A DNA stretch of 64,000 bases, taken from the NCBI GenBank assembly GCA_025201365.1, contig JAIXMF010000011.1, positions 310,001-374,000 on the forward strand. The letters are read 5' to 3'. Below the pieces are notes generated by a model that made no database searches, was not told the origin of the DNA, and saw nothing but the letters and a program-made list of their open reading frames with translations. Numbering within the stretch: position 1 is the first letter of the stretch; every line of letters begins with the position of its first letter. Positions 13,054 to 28,890 of the stretch are shown here, piece after piece. The stretch comes from Syncephalis plumigaleata. Its lineage: Eukaryota; Zoopagomycota; Zoopagomycetes; Zoopagales; Piptocephalidaceae. The translations under genes and the position numbers were made by a program.

Positions 13054-14687
13054 ATGCCACGTTCTAGATCCCGTTCGCCAGAACGTTCTTATCGCCGGTC
13101 TCGTTCACCCGAGAAACGAAGGTATACGCGTGGAATGAGTGTGTCGCGTTGATCTACTAGATGAGCTGACGTCATTCTTGTAGACACCGTGATAGACGGT
13201 CACCGTCGCGTAATGAGAAACGTACTGACGACGAGTATAAGAGAATGTAAGGCGCAGTGCTGTTAACTATTCGTAAACGCAGTCAGCTAAGTGAATATAC
13301 ATGTAGCAGCAAACGAGAACGATCCCATAGTCGGTAAGCAAACTAGGAAGAAACGAGACTAGAGGCTAAGTGATAATTCAGCGAACGAAGAACCGAAAGA
13401 CATCGAGGTCGATCGACGAGTGTGGAACGACAAGGGTAAGCGTAAACGGATAATGCAGATATTAATAGTTAATTGAACGATGAACGGTAGTCGTAGTCGT
13501 AGCATTAGTAGTGGCAGCAATGCAGTAGAAGTAGAAGTAGAAGTAGAAGCAACAGTCGTCATCGGTCTCATGATTCGGATAGACGTCGTCATAAACGTCG
13601 ACATAAGCATCGACGCTCAAAAGCACGTAAACATCGACGACATTGTGATGATGACGATGATGATAGTACGACTAGCAGCGAAACTAGTTATGATAGCAGT
13701 GGTAGTAGTAGTAGTGAGAGTGATTCAGAATCGTATAAACGCTCACGTAAACATAAAAAGCATAAGAAGAGTAAAAAGGTAGGAATGGTATATATGATTG
13801 ATGATTATCTAATAGTGTATATGTAAAAGTCAAAGAAACACAAAAAGGATAAGAAATCAGCTCGTCTTACTGGAGTTGTAGCCGAGGAATTTGGTAAATA
13901 CGGGCTTATTCGAGAGACAGAGTAAGTGGAGAAGTAGTTGACACTACGCGATCATAATGAATCTAACAATGATTTAACTGCTGTATATGACTACTATGAC
14001 TATTTTAATTCACTAGCATGTATACCAAAGAGCAGGTAATTAGGTTAAAGCACGTATGACTAGGACAAGACTAATGAGTATGGTAGGAATTTCATGCATG
14101 GCTTATTGAAGTGAAGCGTATGTCGCCAGAAGTGATGAATCAACAACAGATGAAACAGCACTTCAAGTATTACATGGAGGGTAAGCGTGGTAAGCAGCTA
14201 ATAATGCATACTAACTCATGATAATCCTAGATTATAATACGGCTACACTACCACATGAAAAGTATGTAGCTATTTATTATTACTACTATCAATAGTGTCA
14301 TCATTGCACATACTAATATTGAATTGATAGATATTACAATATGGATAAATGGGAGAAGAATCAATATGGAATGGATGGAGCATGGGGTCAGAAGATGAAA
14401 GGAAGCGGTGGCGATAGTGTATCAGCTATGGGCTCATTGGATTTACTACGCGATGAAGAACAATCAAGGTAATGTTAGGAATTCAGTATTCATCAACAGA
14501 TACTATAGCATTGTTTAGACGTCAACGGGCATCGGGTGTAGCCACTGTACGCACCTCTGCAGCACCGATAATGACAAAGGAACAGGTTGAAGATCTACGT
14601 CGTGTACAAAGCGAACGTGTTGCTGCCGAGAAATTACGAAAAATGGGCTATCAACCGAAAGAAAGCATGGGCATTCGATACGAATAG
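13054..14687 (+). CDS. Arg/Ser-rich nuclear protein, probable splicing-associated
   Basis: Eleven exons: 13054..13121, 13184..13246, 13307..13333, 13382..13435, 13491..13778, 13830..13921, 14017..14035, 14087..14180, 14231..14261, 14331..14468, 14519..14687; about 347 aa. The N-terminal half is an SR-type region (MPRSRSRSPERS, then RRRHKRRHKHRR) followed by acidic and Lys/His-rich runs. Next comes a conserved-looking block, EEFGKYGLIRETDMYTKEQ then EFHAWLIEVKRMSPE and DYNTATLPHEKYYNMDKWE. I recall this block from an RS-rich nuclear family in animals and fungi but cannot name it with confidence. The SR composition suggests a role in mRNA processing (inference). One base seems missing near 13518-13526, where the SR frame is lost for a few codons. 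Confidence 0.75.
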
Positions 14688-14841
14688 ACATTTGAATAGT
14701 GTGTACACCTCATAGATTCGTAACAATTAAGATTAATAAAGAGTATTGATTTTTATACAAAAATAGTTTATGTTGATTCTCCATAAATAGAAAGTGTAAG
14801 AAAAAAGAAAAAGAAAATAATAATACCTTTACTTGTCGGAA

Positions 14842-16697
14842 ATGCTTGCCACAAAGAAACGTCGCACTATACCAGCTACAGCTGGACAAGCTCTAGATAA
14901 TACGTCGAATTACATGGACGATTCAGGTGTACTACGAGATAAAGTACTCCAGCAGCAGTTGGTAGCAGCGTGTCCACCTCATCCACTGGGTGTTCGACCT
15001 GAAGGTAATCGTTTCCTTGATATTGCCGACGCAACAGCAACAGCAACAGCAGCAGCACAACAAGAAAAAGAAGGAGAAGGAAATGTCACGTCATTCTACG
15101 ACACGCGCAGTTAGGTTTAGGAAAGTTTGCGCGATTTCCAGATGAATTACTGCTTAAACTGTGTCAGCAACTACCTGCCACCATATTGGCACGCTTAGAG
15201 CAGACGAGCAAGGCATTCTATGCTTTTGTCCGTCACGAAGAGAATTGGAAGGATCGCGTGTTGGATACATTTGGTGGACAATTTCAGTATCGGAATAGCT
15301 GGAGGAATACGTTCATCGCAACTTACGCGCGTAATTCTAGCGATGAAGAAACAACGACCACTGATCCTGTACAAGTACCGTGGATGTACTCTGACGTGTT
15401 ATTCCGGCCATGGCACTATGCGCCGTGGATCTAGAGGCTTTTGTCGGGGCAAATGCACAGGAAACAGTAGATCGTCGCATAATCTAAGCGTGGATGCATT
15501 CATTAACGAGTATGAACGACCGAATCGACCGGTGATCATTGCTGATGGTGCGCGTAACTGGCCGGCATTAGCAAACTGGACACCAGATCGATTACTCGCC
15601 ATGTATGGTGACACGCAATTCCGTGCGGAAAAGGTTGACATCACACTGGACAACTATTGGAAGTATGCTGAGGCGCAACAAGACGAGTCACCATTGTATT
15701 TATTCGATCGTGGCTTTACCGAACGGTGTACGGCAATGCAAGAGGAATTCACCGTGCCTGACTATTTCCGTGAAGATTTATTCTCGCATCTTGGCGAAGA
15801 GAAACGACCAGATTATCGCTGGCTTATTGTGGGTCCGGCTCGAAGTGGTTCCACATTCCACAAGGATCCCAATGCCACATCGGCCTGGAATGCCGTCGTT
15901 TCAGGTGCTAAGAAATGGATTCTTTTCCTCCGGAAACCATGCCACCTGGCGTGTATGCCACTAAAGGTAACTCTACTACATGCATAGTATACGTATTAAT
16001 TGTAATGAACGATAATTAGATGAATCAGAGGTAACGGCACCTGTATCTGTTATGGAATGGTTCCATTACTATTATGCAGAGGCGCGACAAATGAAGAATC
16101 CACCACTTGAATGTGTATGTCGTGCCGGCGAGATATGTTTGTACCGCGTGGCTGGTGGCATTGTGTAGTTAATCTGGAATTCTCGATGGCAGTAACTCAA
16201 AATTACGTAAGTCGCAGCAATCTTCCTCAAGTGCTGGCATTCCTGCGTGATCGACCAGATCAGATTAGTGGATTACGCGGTGTAATTGATGAAGAATGTG
16301 GTGTAGCGGGATCTACCCAAGATAGTTGCAATGACACGGAGCGTACTCAAATGTATACGCACTTTTGTGATGCACTCATTAAAGCATTCCCTAGTGAATG
16401 CCATCCATAATTAAAGAGGAACAAGAGGCTGCGGATGCTTATCGATTACGCGTTGCAGCAGCTAAAGAAAAGTCTAGTTGGTGGGCACAACTAAGAGCAA
16501 GCGAGCATAAACAAAGCAGCACAGTAACAAATGATACAATGGCCGTGGTATCATCTAACGAAAACGATAGCGACAATACAACATCAGGATTTCGCTTTTC
16601 ATTTATTACTGACAATGATAATGATGCTACCGCAAAAGATACAACATCAACTGGTTTTTGCTTCAATTTCAAACCATCGACTAATGAACTACCATAA
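14842..16697 (+). CDS. F-box-like plus JmjC domain protein, JMJD6-type 2-oxoglutarate oxygenase
   Basis: Exons 14842..15966 and 16020..16697; about 602 aa. The N-terminal third has an F-box-like block (GKFARFPDELLLKLCQQLPA ... NWKDRV). The JmjC domain aligns with JMJD6: VDAFINEYERPNRPVIIADG, DESPLYLFDRGF, YRWLIVGPARSGSTFHKDP, SAWNAVVSGAKKWILF and FVPRGWWHCVVNLEFSMAVT. The Fe(II) ligands H-x-D (FHKDP) and the distal His (GWWH) are present, so the hydroxylase/demethylase site looks intact. Six sites each need one extra base: near 15098-15108, 15423-15431, 15478-15486, 15924-15931, 16126-16134 and 16394-16400. The tail after the last site is Ser/Thr/Asn-rich. This is the highest density of such breaks in the window. 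Confidence 0.85.
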
Positions 16698-16871
16698 TAT
16701 TGATTATTTAAATAAACACACGAGTAAACTATCACAATACTATTAGCAATATATATGTATATATATTGATGTTGATCAATGTATTAGTTATGTAAACTCA
16801 TGCATAATTGCATGGACGAGTAAGATGACATATCAAGATGTGATTATTCATCATGACAATCTTTGTAATTA
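16698..16871. other. Short AT-rich spacer after the JmjC gene
   Basis: Contains a TA-rich run near 16749-16767. No coding signal. Confidence 0.5.
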
Positions 16872-17980
16872 CAGGCTATTTCCATCCAATTTGCGCAGTT
16901 AGCTTTCTGTTTTATGAATAAATAATAGTTATGATAACACTTACAAGTATTTCTACCCCTGTATTCTGGGTGCCTGTCGTTTGGGCGACAGTGCGGCGGT
17001 GACGATACAACCTGGTTAATTTGTTATTTGTTGTTTGGTTCCTTGTGTCCTTGTCCTCCTGTCTTGAATGATTGGAAGCAACGACACTTGGATGAGGGTG
17101 TGTTGGAACATCGGTTCCACTACGAAGGCATTTGGTGATTTGAATGAAATCCAGACGAGCAACCATAACCCCGATTCCACAAACGATACTCGAATCCTTT
17201 AACTTGCATGTCCTCTTAATCATTGTTTCGATGTGTGCATCTAATAGAATAATGAATTAGTATACTGTAATAAATATCAAAGTGTAATGAGGTATACTTA
17301 CCGTAAGGGATCATAACAAGTAGTAGGACACTTTCTCATTGATAGTGTGGGAGCTATGGTTGCTCGATTTGCTCAAGCACAATGTGTAGCGATATACAAT
17401 AAGGTAGTGTGAGTAGAGTGTAATAGGGACGATTGAACTGGAAGATGAAGATAAGTTTATTCAATTCATACAAAATAAGACCCATATTTATAGTGGATAA
17501 TGTAACATTATTCAATATTGAAACTATGGTGAGTGTTGAAGGGACATGGCTGTAATACCAGCATAGATACCAATCTCATGATGCAGGAGTGATAGGGGAG
17601 TAATAAGGAGTAATAAGGAGCGCATCTCAGAAAGGATTACGTATACCCTAGATACATTTAGTCAGTGGTGTTACCTTCAGATGTTCAAAGAAATGAAGGA
17701 TTAGTGCAACAACGAGGATCAAACAGCGAAAACAACTTATCCGTGATTGTTATCGCTTTGCATCCAAGATATGTGAGTTCTATCAACGTGTCTATTATTA
17801 TGTACCACTAATTGCAATATGTGATATCACGATCATTAACATGTCCCTCAACTGCTAGGGCAATGACAACTACTCAATGATAATAGTAATGCGATGATGA
17901 TGTTAACAATTGTGTTAATCTATTTATTAATAAACAGCAATGCTAAAAGATAAATGCGCAAATTGGATGGAAAAACACTG
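16872..17980. mobile_element. TA-flanked inverted-repeat DNA transposon (Tc1/mariner/pogo-like, probably non-autonomous)
   Basis: Left end TA|CAGGCTATTTCCATCCAA (16870-16889). The right end, read on the other strand, is TA|CAGTGTTTTTCCATCCAA (right boundary 17980, TA at 17981-17982). The ends match over about 35 bases, including CCATCCAATTTGCGCA and a following TTA-CTTT, with a few differences. A TA dinucleotide abuts both ends, as expected for a Tc1/mariner-type TA target duplication. The 1.1 kb interior shows no recognisable transposase. It holds only a two-exon-like minus-strand ORF (17302..17314, then about 16912..17240) of unknown nature. Superfamily assignment is an inference from the ends alone. 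Confidence 0.6.
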
Positions 17981-17982
17981 TA

Positions 17983-18268
17983 TAGCAAATTCGTGGAACT
18001 GTAATTTTACCATAATATGAGAAGCTCACCCACGCAAAAAACAACAACGACTCATTCCGCCGTTGATTCTCCGCACATTCACACACCCCTGCACTTTATA
18101 GCTCGCTCTTTCTTGCTCTACTTTTGCGGTAAACAAGTTCACTTCGACGATCGTGCGTGTGTATTGCCTTTTTGTTGTTTCCTTTACGCTAAAGCAGTAT
18201 AGCAGCTAGCTTCTTGTTTATTTATCTACTTGTCTACCTACCTACCTATCTATCTACTATCCTTCATT
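17983..18268. other. AlaRS upstream region
   Basis: Pyrimidine-rich, with a run of CTAC/CTAT repeats just before the ATG. Presumed promoter and 5' UTR; no defined site seen. Confidence 0.4.
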
Positions 18269-21967
<3,699 letters not shown>

Positions 21968-22175
21968 TTATTGAATGAACATTGAAATGGTTCAATATAA
22001 AGCTGTTTCTCTAGAAAGAGGGTATATCTATGAATGCAAGCATGCATGAATATAAGAAGTTGATGATTATGGATGATAGAAAATTACAATGTCATATCAA
22101 TGAAGCAGTGTTTGTTTGTTTGTTTGTTTAAAATAAACAGCTATTCATTCCTCTTTAATATAGTCACTTTAGTAA

Positions 22176-23215
22176 ATGCAAAGTAGGAGTAATTACAAAA
22201 TGAACAAACAATACAGCATACTAACATGGTGCACTAGGCACGGAAGAAGCAGAGAAAGCTGCCGCTAGTCGACCAGCCTATCGAGCCGGTCGACGACCAC
22301 GCGCAGTCCGAGTGTATACTATCAATCAGGAATCACGGTAGGTGCTAGCAACGCAACAGTAAAGTGAGAAGCATTACAAGCGACATTTAGGTATTTAGTG
22401 GTGGAGAACGTGCCAGCCTTGAATCTAGCCGAAGAATTACTACACTTGTTCGAGGGTTATGGCTGTATCGACGAGTAAGCAGCTGTAAAGGCATAGGAAA
22501 GCGAAAGCGAAAGAGCACTACTAAGCCACAAAAGCTAGATATCGCCTACTGGATGATCATCCAACGGAGGATCACATGGACGTGTACTGGATACGCTACA
22601 CAAATCTTAAAGATGCAAGGTGAGACTAATGATATTATTCGGATGAATAGACAGAACAATATCATGATAGTATATTAATGATCTACAGACAAGCTAAGCG
22701 GCAGCTTGATGATTACTTGTTCTTCCACCAACCATTACGAATTCGCTATGGGCCAGAATACGAATCAGTCGATGAAGTACGAGCCAAGTTGGCAGAACGA
22801 CAAGCAGAAGCAATGACAGTGTCGACAACTAGTACCGAGAACATCTCGTAAGTGTAAAATGCGTAAATAATCATGTCATGTCATGCCACGCCATAAGATT
22901 ACCAACATCTCGTAGTAATGATCAACCGTTACAAGATAAACCTGCGATATCATCGTATGACAGCAGCGAAGCTAATAATACCAATGATATCGATGTCAAT
23001 CCAGCTATAACAGTGGATCCATTACCAGATGTATGTATTCATAGTTGTAATTGTACATGATATTAACTAATCATGCTTGCTTATTGTGTCATTAGCCTAT
23101 TTTATCGGCAACCACTATGGTTCGCCATCGTATGGAGCAGGCAACATCCCGTGGAGACGACAACCATACTGCAGCAGCCAAACCTAGTGTGAAGAAACAA
23201 CGTCGTCGTATTTAG
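22176..23215 (+). CDS. RNA-binding protein RBM48 (RRM; minor spliceosome-associated)
   Basis: Exons 22176..22182, 22238..22337, 22391..22474, 22539..22619, 22689..22847, 22916..23030, 23096..23215; 221 aa, no frame break. Exon 1 is only seven bases (ATGCAAA), inferred because the next exon opens at an acceptor with no in-frame Met. The RBM48 signature is clear: RPAYRAGRRPRAVRVYTINQ, then ESRYLVVENVPAL, an RRM with LFEGYGCIDEYRLLDDHP and VYWIRYTNLKDARQAKRQLD, and LRIRYGPEYESVDEVRAKL. In plants and animals RBM48 pairs with ARMC7 and is needed for U12-type intron splicing. The C-terminus is Asn/Asp-rich with a basic end (KKQRRRI). It fits the U12-type introns seen in the Spc24 gene. Confidence 0.87.
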
Positions 23216-25520
23216 GAATAGAACATACTTACTGCATGATTCTCTATGATAAATAAATCAATATTGCTTTCAATTATGCATGATCTACACACATGTACAC
23301 CGTATAAATTATTCGCGTGTATTACATATGCCCTTACTATGACCATGAGCATGCATCGTGTATTCTTGCACGACCGCTATTCAGCTACTGCTAGGTTTAT
23401 GTGTAACATTCCAGGAGAATGTTTGCAGCACGTGTTGGCACGTGGCGTATAAATTTACGGCTTAGAAATGTGTATGGAACAAGCAAGTTGGCCGATAAAA
23501 ATGGCATACTGAGAAGGGGGAAAAATACCCGAACGTCCATAGATTGATTAAAATGGACAACATCAACTGACAACCCGTTTACTGATAGATAGAGAGAGAG
23601 AGAGAGAAAGAGAAAACAGAATGATCCATCATTGATATCATACAATAATTCACCAATCATTTGTACGTGGTTTTACATTAGCATGGCTATTACAAGTATT
23701 GACTAGATGATAATATTGAAATGTAATTACTGGATCGCTTATTGATAGACATTTTGCCATTATTGAAACACGCTCGGCATTGAACTAAACGGACAAACGA
23801 CGGCAACAACGCAATTAGATATCGTAATAGTATGTTGGCTATTACTGTTGAGCAATATAAACTGCGTCAATTACTATAACTGCATGTTCTCGTTAATTAA
23901 TATGCTGTAATAAAACAGCATGTGCTACACTAAAATGGTGGTAATACAATATCAGCCATACGCTACCTACAAAGGTGCTTATTATTGAGAAAGTGAAGAA
24001 GGGAGGATAAACATAGCAACTATATACGAGTAGGTTACTGACATGACATGACATGACATAAACACAGTATAACTAATCTATCAAAGATGTCAGTATTTGC
24101 AATACGGTTCTGATAGATGACATGCGTATGACAATCTATCATGATCAGACAAACATACACACACGCACACGCACACGCACATCATAGTATCCCTACTGTT
24201 TACGGTTCTTATCGGTCCCATGAGCGCTACAGCCAAATAAATACCGGTTCTAGCATCTACACACGTGTCATTTCCTTATAATATCAAACTACCCGAAACA
24301 TCTTATCGATTTCTCTCTTTTTCCTCTACTTCATGCACATCATTCAGAGTGATGCACATGATGTAGAAAAGAAAACAGTTGGGGCAGCGCTTGTAGAGCG
24401 TAGCCATGTTGTCAGGGCATATTGCTTATACCTATGGCTCATTAGCAATAGTATTCCTTGCCTTGTTGTGTACATGTGCCGGTCTACTGGACAATGCTCT
24501 CGTTCGTTCCAATGACCTTCATAGGTTGCATATGAATCGGGCCTATTCTACTACTAATACAGCCATCGAAAAAGCATGCCACACCATATCATCCACTCAT
24601 TTCCACTCTTTCCTTCTATGTCAACCAAAATGGATCTGATGCATTGCTTCTCCACTCGATGATGAATGATCTCGTCTCCGAATACTCATCGACTATCTCT
24701 CTCTCTGTGTGTGTGTGTGTGCATGTTTCCTCTTTCTCTTCCTCTTCTTCTTACACTCTCCGATTTCCATTTGTTCTACTCATGCAAACCACATCCGTAA
24801 ATAGATGCACCATCAACGGAAAAAGGAAATCTGAATGTGCTTCCTAATTTGTAGAGAAGCGACCCCCTGCCATAAATGTACAGCATATTAGCTACCTGAA
24901 ATGGACAGCAATTTAGGACGTTGACGCATCCAAGTAGAAAAACGAAACAACTATACACGTGGCTGTGCGATTGAAGGAAGCGTAGAACATTTGCGTCTAG
25001 CGCCTTTTACAACAAAATCCTGTAATGCGTTTTGCTAATGTGGTTTCACCGGCACGCCTACCGTTTCTTAATACGGCAAACGCCATTTGCACTGCATTCA
25101 AATAATGCAAATAAACACGTTTTTCGTTTCTGCTTCTATATCCGCTAGTTGGGCGTTTATTCTAATCAAAAAAAGAAAAAGAAGAGTACTCGTCGGGTAG
25201 AGAGCGGGCACGGCAAGAACTCTTATATAACTGTGCTTATCCTAGCCATTCCCCAAATACCATATCCACGCTTCTAAGGTAGTTGTCACTTATTTCCTTG
25301 ACGTTTACGTCGTCGTCTTCTTTTACTCTTCTTATTACGTCTAGTAACGCCTACGTTTCTACACCGCACTATATTAATTGCGTTTTTCTTCTCCTACTGC
25401 CTGTGAAGCAATAGCTAGAATTTCACTTGCACTCCTCAGAGTTATTAACCGTTTTACGTATTTTTCTTGCGCAACGCACATCCACACCTATAACCTACTT
25501 ATCAATTTATTATATCAATC
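23216..25520. other. 2.3 kb intergenic region upstream of the Pro-rich secreted protein
   Basis: No supported gene. Simple repeats: GA run near 23588-23607, CATGA units near 24043-24060, CACACG units near 24155-24180, GT run near 24705-24721. A 77-codon ORF at 24406 has a hydrophobic stretch but no other support. The last few hundred bases are pyrimidine-rich and probably form the promoter and 5' UTR of the highly codon-biased gene that follows. Confidence 0.5.
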
Positions 25521-28420
25521 ATGAAGGCAGCTTTGGTTTTGTCTGCGGCTCTTTTCCTTGCCGCGCAGGGTGTTTCCGCTAGCCCCCGTCTTTTCGGTAG
25601 CGAGTGTGAGAAGACATTCTACTGCTACAATGGCGCACACTTCTGCGGTCACGTTAAGGCCAATGTGAAGAAGGTCAACGGCGAGTGCACGGATGACCCT
25701 AAGCACGCCACCTTCCAGAATGTCAAGTGTAACGCTCTTCACCCATTCTGCTGCAGTGGTGCCAAGTGTAAGGCTAAGTTGATCGACTCTAAGGCTCCAG
25801 TCATTCCAGGCACCCCAGCTCCTGCCGATGGTGAATACAGCGAGTCTCCAGCTCCAGCTGGTGGTGAATACAGCGAGTCTCCCGCCCCTGCCGGTGGTGA
25901 ATACAATGAGTCCCCGCTCCTGCTGGCGGCGAGTACAATGAGTCCCCAGCTCCTGCTGGTGGTGAATACAACGAGTCTCCCGCCCCTGCTGGCGGTGAGT
26001 ACAACGAGTCTCCAGTCACAGTTACCCCAGCCCCATCTACTTGCTCTGGCTCCAAGTGCACTGGTAACAAGACCAACACCACCACTCCAGCTTCTCACGA
26101 CGATGAGTACACTGAGGCTCCAGTAACCCCAGCTCCATCCACTTGCACTGGTAACAAGTGCACTGGTAACAAGACCAACACCACCATCCCAGCCCCTCAC
26201 GGTGATGAGTACGATGAGTCTCCAGTCACTCCAGCCCCAGTCCCAGCTGGTGACTACGAGGATGAAGAGGTCGTTACCAAGCCAAAGGCTCCATGCAACA
26301 AGACCACTCCAGCTACTCCAGCCACCCCAGTTACTCCAGTCCCATCCACCTGCACCGGTTCAAGCTGCGGTAACAAGACCACTCCAGCTCCAGTTCCATC
26401 TGGTGAATACGATTACGAGACTCCAGCTCCATCTGGCCACAAGAACTCCACCTATGATGATGAGGATGACAGCACTTACAACCCTGTTCCAGTGCCATCT
26501 AACTCAACTTTCGGCAACAACCCCTATGGCGGCTATGAACCAGTGAGCCCAGCTCCATCCACTCCAGCTGGTAACGACACTTATACCATCCCAAGTGTTC
26601 CAGCCCCAACTCCAGTTCCAGCCACCCCAGCCACTCCAAAGGCTCCATGCAACAAGGGCAAGAACAACTCCACCGTTCCAGTGACTCCAGCCCCATCTGG
26701 TCACAAGAACGCCACTTACGATGAGGAAGATGAGGAGGGTATCGTTGTCATCATCCCAGCTCCAGTGCCAACTCCATCATCTGGCAACAACACCTATGGT
26801 GGTTATGAGCCAATCATCCCAGCTCCATCCAAGTGCAACGGTTCCAAGTGCAACGGTAGCAAGACCAACACCACCACTCCAGCTACTCCAGCTCCATCCA
26901 CCTGCTCTGGCTCCAAGTGCAACGGTAACAAGGCCAACACCACCACCCCAGCTACTCCAGCTCCAGTGACCTCAGTCCCAGTCACCCCAGCTCCATCCAC
27001 TTGCACTGGCTCCAAGTGCAACGGTAACAAGACCAACACTACCACTCCAGCTACTCCAGCTCCATCGGGTCACGATGACGTTTCATATGGTGGTTACGCT
27101 CCATACTCCCCAGCTCCAGCTCCATCCTCTGGTAACGACACTTATGGTGGCTACATCCCATCTGCCCCTGCTCCATCTCCAATCCCAGCTGGTAACACTA
27201 CCACCGTTGTCCCAACTACTCCAGCTCCATCTTCATCTCCATCCTCTGGTAATGATACCTATGGCGGCTACATTCCATCTGCCCCTGCTCCATCGTCTGC
27301 TCCAGTCCCTGCTCCATCTTCAGTGCCAGCTACTCCAAAGGCTCCAAAGGCTCCATGCAACAAGAGCAAGAAGAACTCCACTGTTCCAGCCACCCCAGCC
27401 CCATCTGGTCATAAGAACGCCACCTTCGATAATGAAAATGACAGCACCTACCTCCCAACTCCAGTGCCATCCACCGGTAATGACACTTATGGTGGCTACC
27501 TCCCATCTGCTCCAGCTCCAGTCTCTCCAGCTACAGTCCCAGCTGGTAAGGATACCAAGGTTGTTCCAAATGCCCCATCCCCAATCTACGTCCAGCCCAC
27601 TCACCAGATCTGCACCTGTGTGCCAGCTCCACTCGGCTATGTCCCACCTAAGCCACAGGCTCCTGCTGCCCACGACACTTACCCATCAGCTCCAGCTCCA
27701 TCGTCCCCAACTTACTACGATGATGCTCCAGCCTCAACCCCATCTGGCCACAAGGACTCGACCTACGATGCTTACCCAGAGACCCCAGCTACTCCAGTCA
27801 CTCCATCCACTCCAGTGACTTCAGCTCCTCACGATGATGACTACCCAGAGATCCCATCTGGCCACAAGGACTCGACCTACGATGCTTACCCAGAGACCCC
27901 AGCTACTCCAGTCATTCCATCCACTCCCGCTACTCCAGTCACTCCATCTACCCCATCCACCTGCACCGGTTCCAGCTGCGGCGGTCACAAGTCATCTAAC
28001 AACGAGACCACCAGCTACAACCCATCCCCATCCACTGGTAACAACACCAACACCACCACTCCAGCTCCAGTTACCTCAGTCCCAGTTACCACCCCAGTCC
28101 CATCCACCTGCTCTGGCTCCAAGTGCAACGGTAACAAGGCTAACACCACCACCCCAGCTACTCCAGCTCCAGTGACCTCAGTCCCAGTCACTCCAGCTCC
28201 TCAGCATGATGCCTACCCAGAGACCCCAGCTGCCCCAGCTCCTCAACACGATGCCTACCCAGAGACTCCATCCACTCACACTCCAGCTGCCCCAGCTCCT
28301 CAAGGTGCTGCCTACCCTGATGCCCCTAGCACCTCCTATGCTCCAGCCCCAGTAACAGGACCTGCCTACGGCGAGCACGACTCATACTCTGGTAGCAACG
28401 TCTACGCTGGTGCTTACTAA
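25521..28420 (+). CDS. Secreted Pro/Thr/Ser-rich repeat protein with Cys-rich head
   Basis: Single exon, 966 aa once one apparently missing base (near 25911-25917, in GAGTCCCCGCTCC) is allowed for. MKAALVLSAALFLAAQGVSA is a signal peptide. A compact domain with eight Cys follows (CEKTFYC, FC, two single Cys, then HPFCC and KC). The remaining roughly 870 residues are imperfect repeats: GGEYNESPAPA, CTGSKCNGNKTNTTTPA, GNDTYGGYIPSAPAPS and SGHKDSTYDAYPETPATPV. There are many N-x-T sequons and paired Cys within the CTGSKC units. No GPI signal or membrane segment is visible. Codon use is strongly biased (CCA, ACC, AAC, AAG, GGT), like the actin and eS6 genes here, which suggests high expression. 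A role in wall, spore coat or adhesion is an inference; no family was recognised. Confidence 0.85.
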
Positions 28421-28732
28421 ATCTTAAATAGATTATAGCGCTTGCTTTCAAATACGTTTATGCATTACTACCACACTACCTTAACTTTTATGTACACGCA
28501 ATAAGCGTTTTGTGATGACTATGATAAATACAATGAACTTCATTGACGTAAAAGTCTTAAAAATACTAGTGCATAAATGTTATACATACATATTAGTTTT
28601 ATTTACTTGTTGCGAAATACAATATAGCGTAAGTAATGCCGTAGAACACGTGCAATCAATGGTATACATGAACTTTATTATTTGTTATATGATTAACCGT
28701 AATACGCGTACTATACTCCAAATGCATACAAC

Positions 28733-28766
28733 AAGGATAAATGCGCTAATTGGTTGAAAAACACTG
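28733..28766. repeat. Solo copy of the CAGTG-type transposon end
   Basis: On the minus strand it reads TA|CAGTGTTTTTCAACCAAT and continues TAGCGCATTTATCC, about 85 percent like the right end at 17947-17980. The matching opposite end was not found to its left, so this is a lone or decayed end. Confidence 0.55.
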
Positions 28767-28890
28767 TAAAGTAGAATGCTGTTGTTTCTTTCCCTTTTTA
28801 CTGTTTCACTTGTTGCAGTAATACGAAGGCCGTACAATATACATTCCTATGCATACACTACACCGTCTATATTTTACACACTACCACTCA

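Noticed and set aside
13480-13782. 100-codon Val/Ile-rich plus-strand ORF
   Set aside because: It is the shifted frame of the SR-rich exon. The Arg/Ser/His frame continues into the conserved block.
16912-17314. Two-exon-like minus-strand ORF (MIPYD ... IKRTCKLKDSSIVCGIG)
   Set aside because: It lies inside the inverted-repeat element, has no recognisable domain, and its splice sites are the only support. Not called as a gene.
24406-24639. 77-codon plus-strand ORF with a hydrophobic stretch
   Set aside because: No conserved motif, no promoter or splice support, and competing ORFs in the same region.
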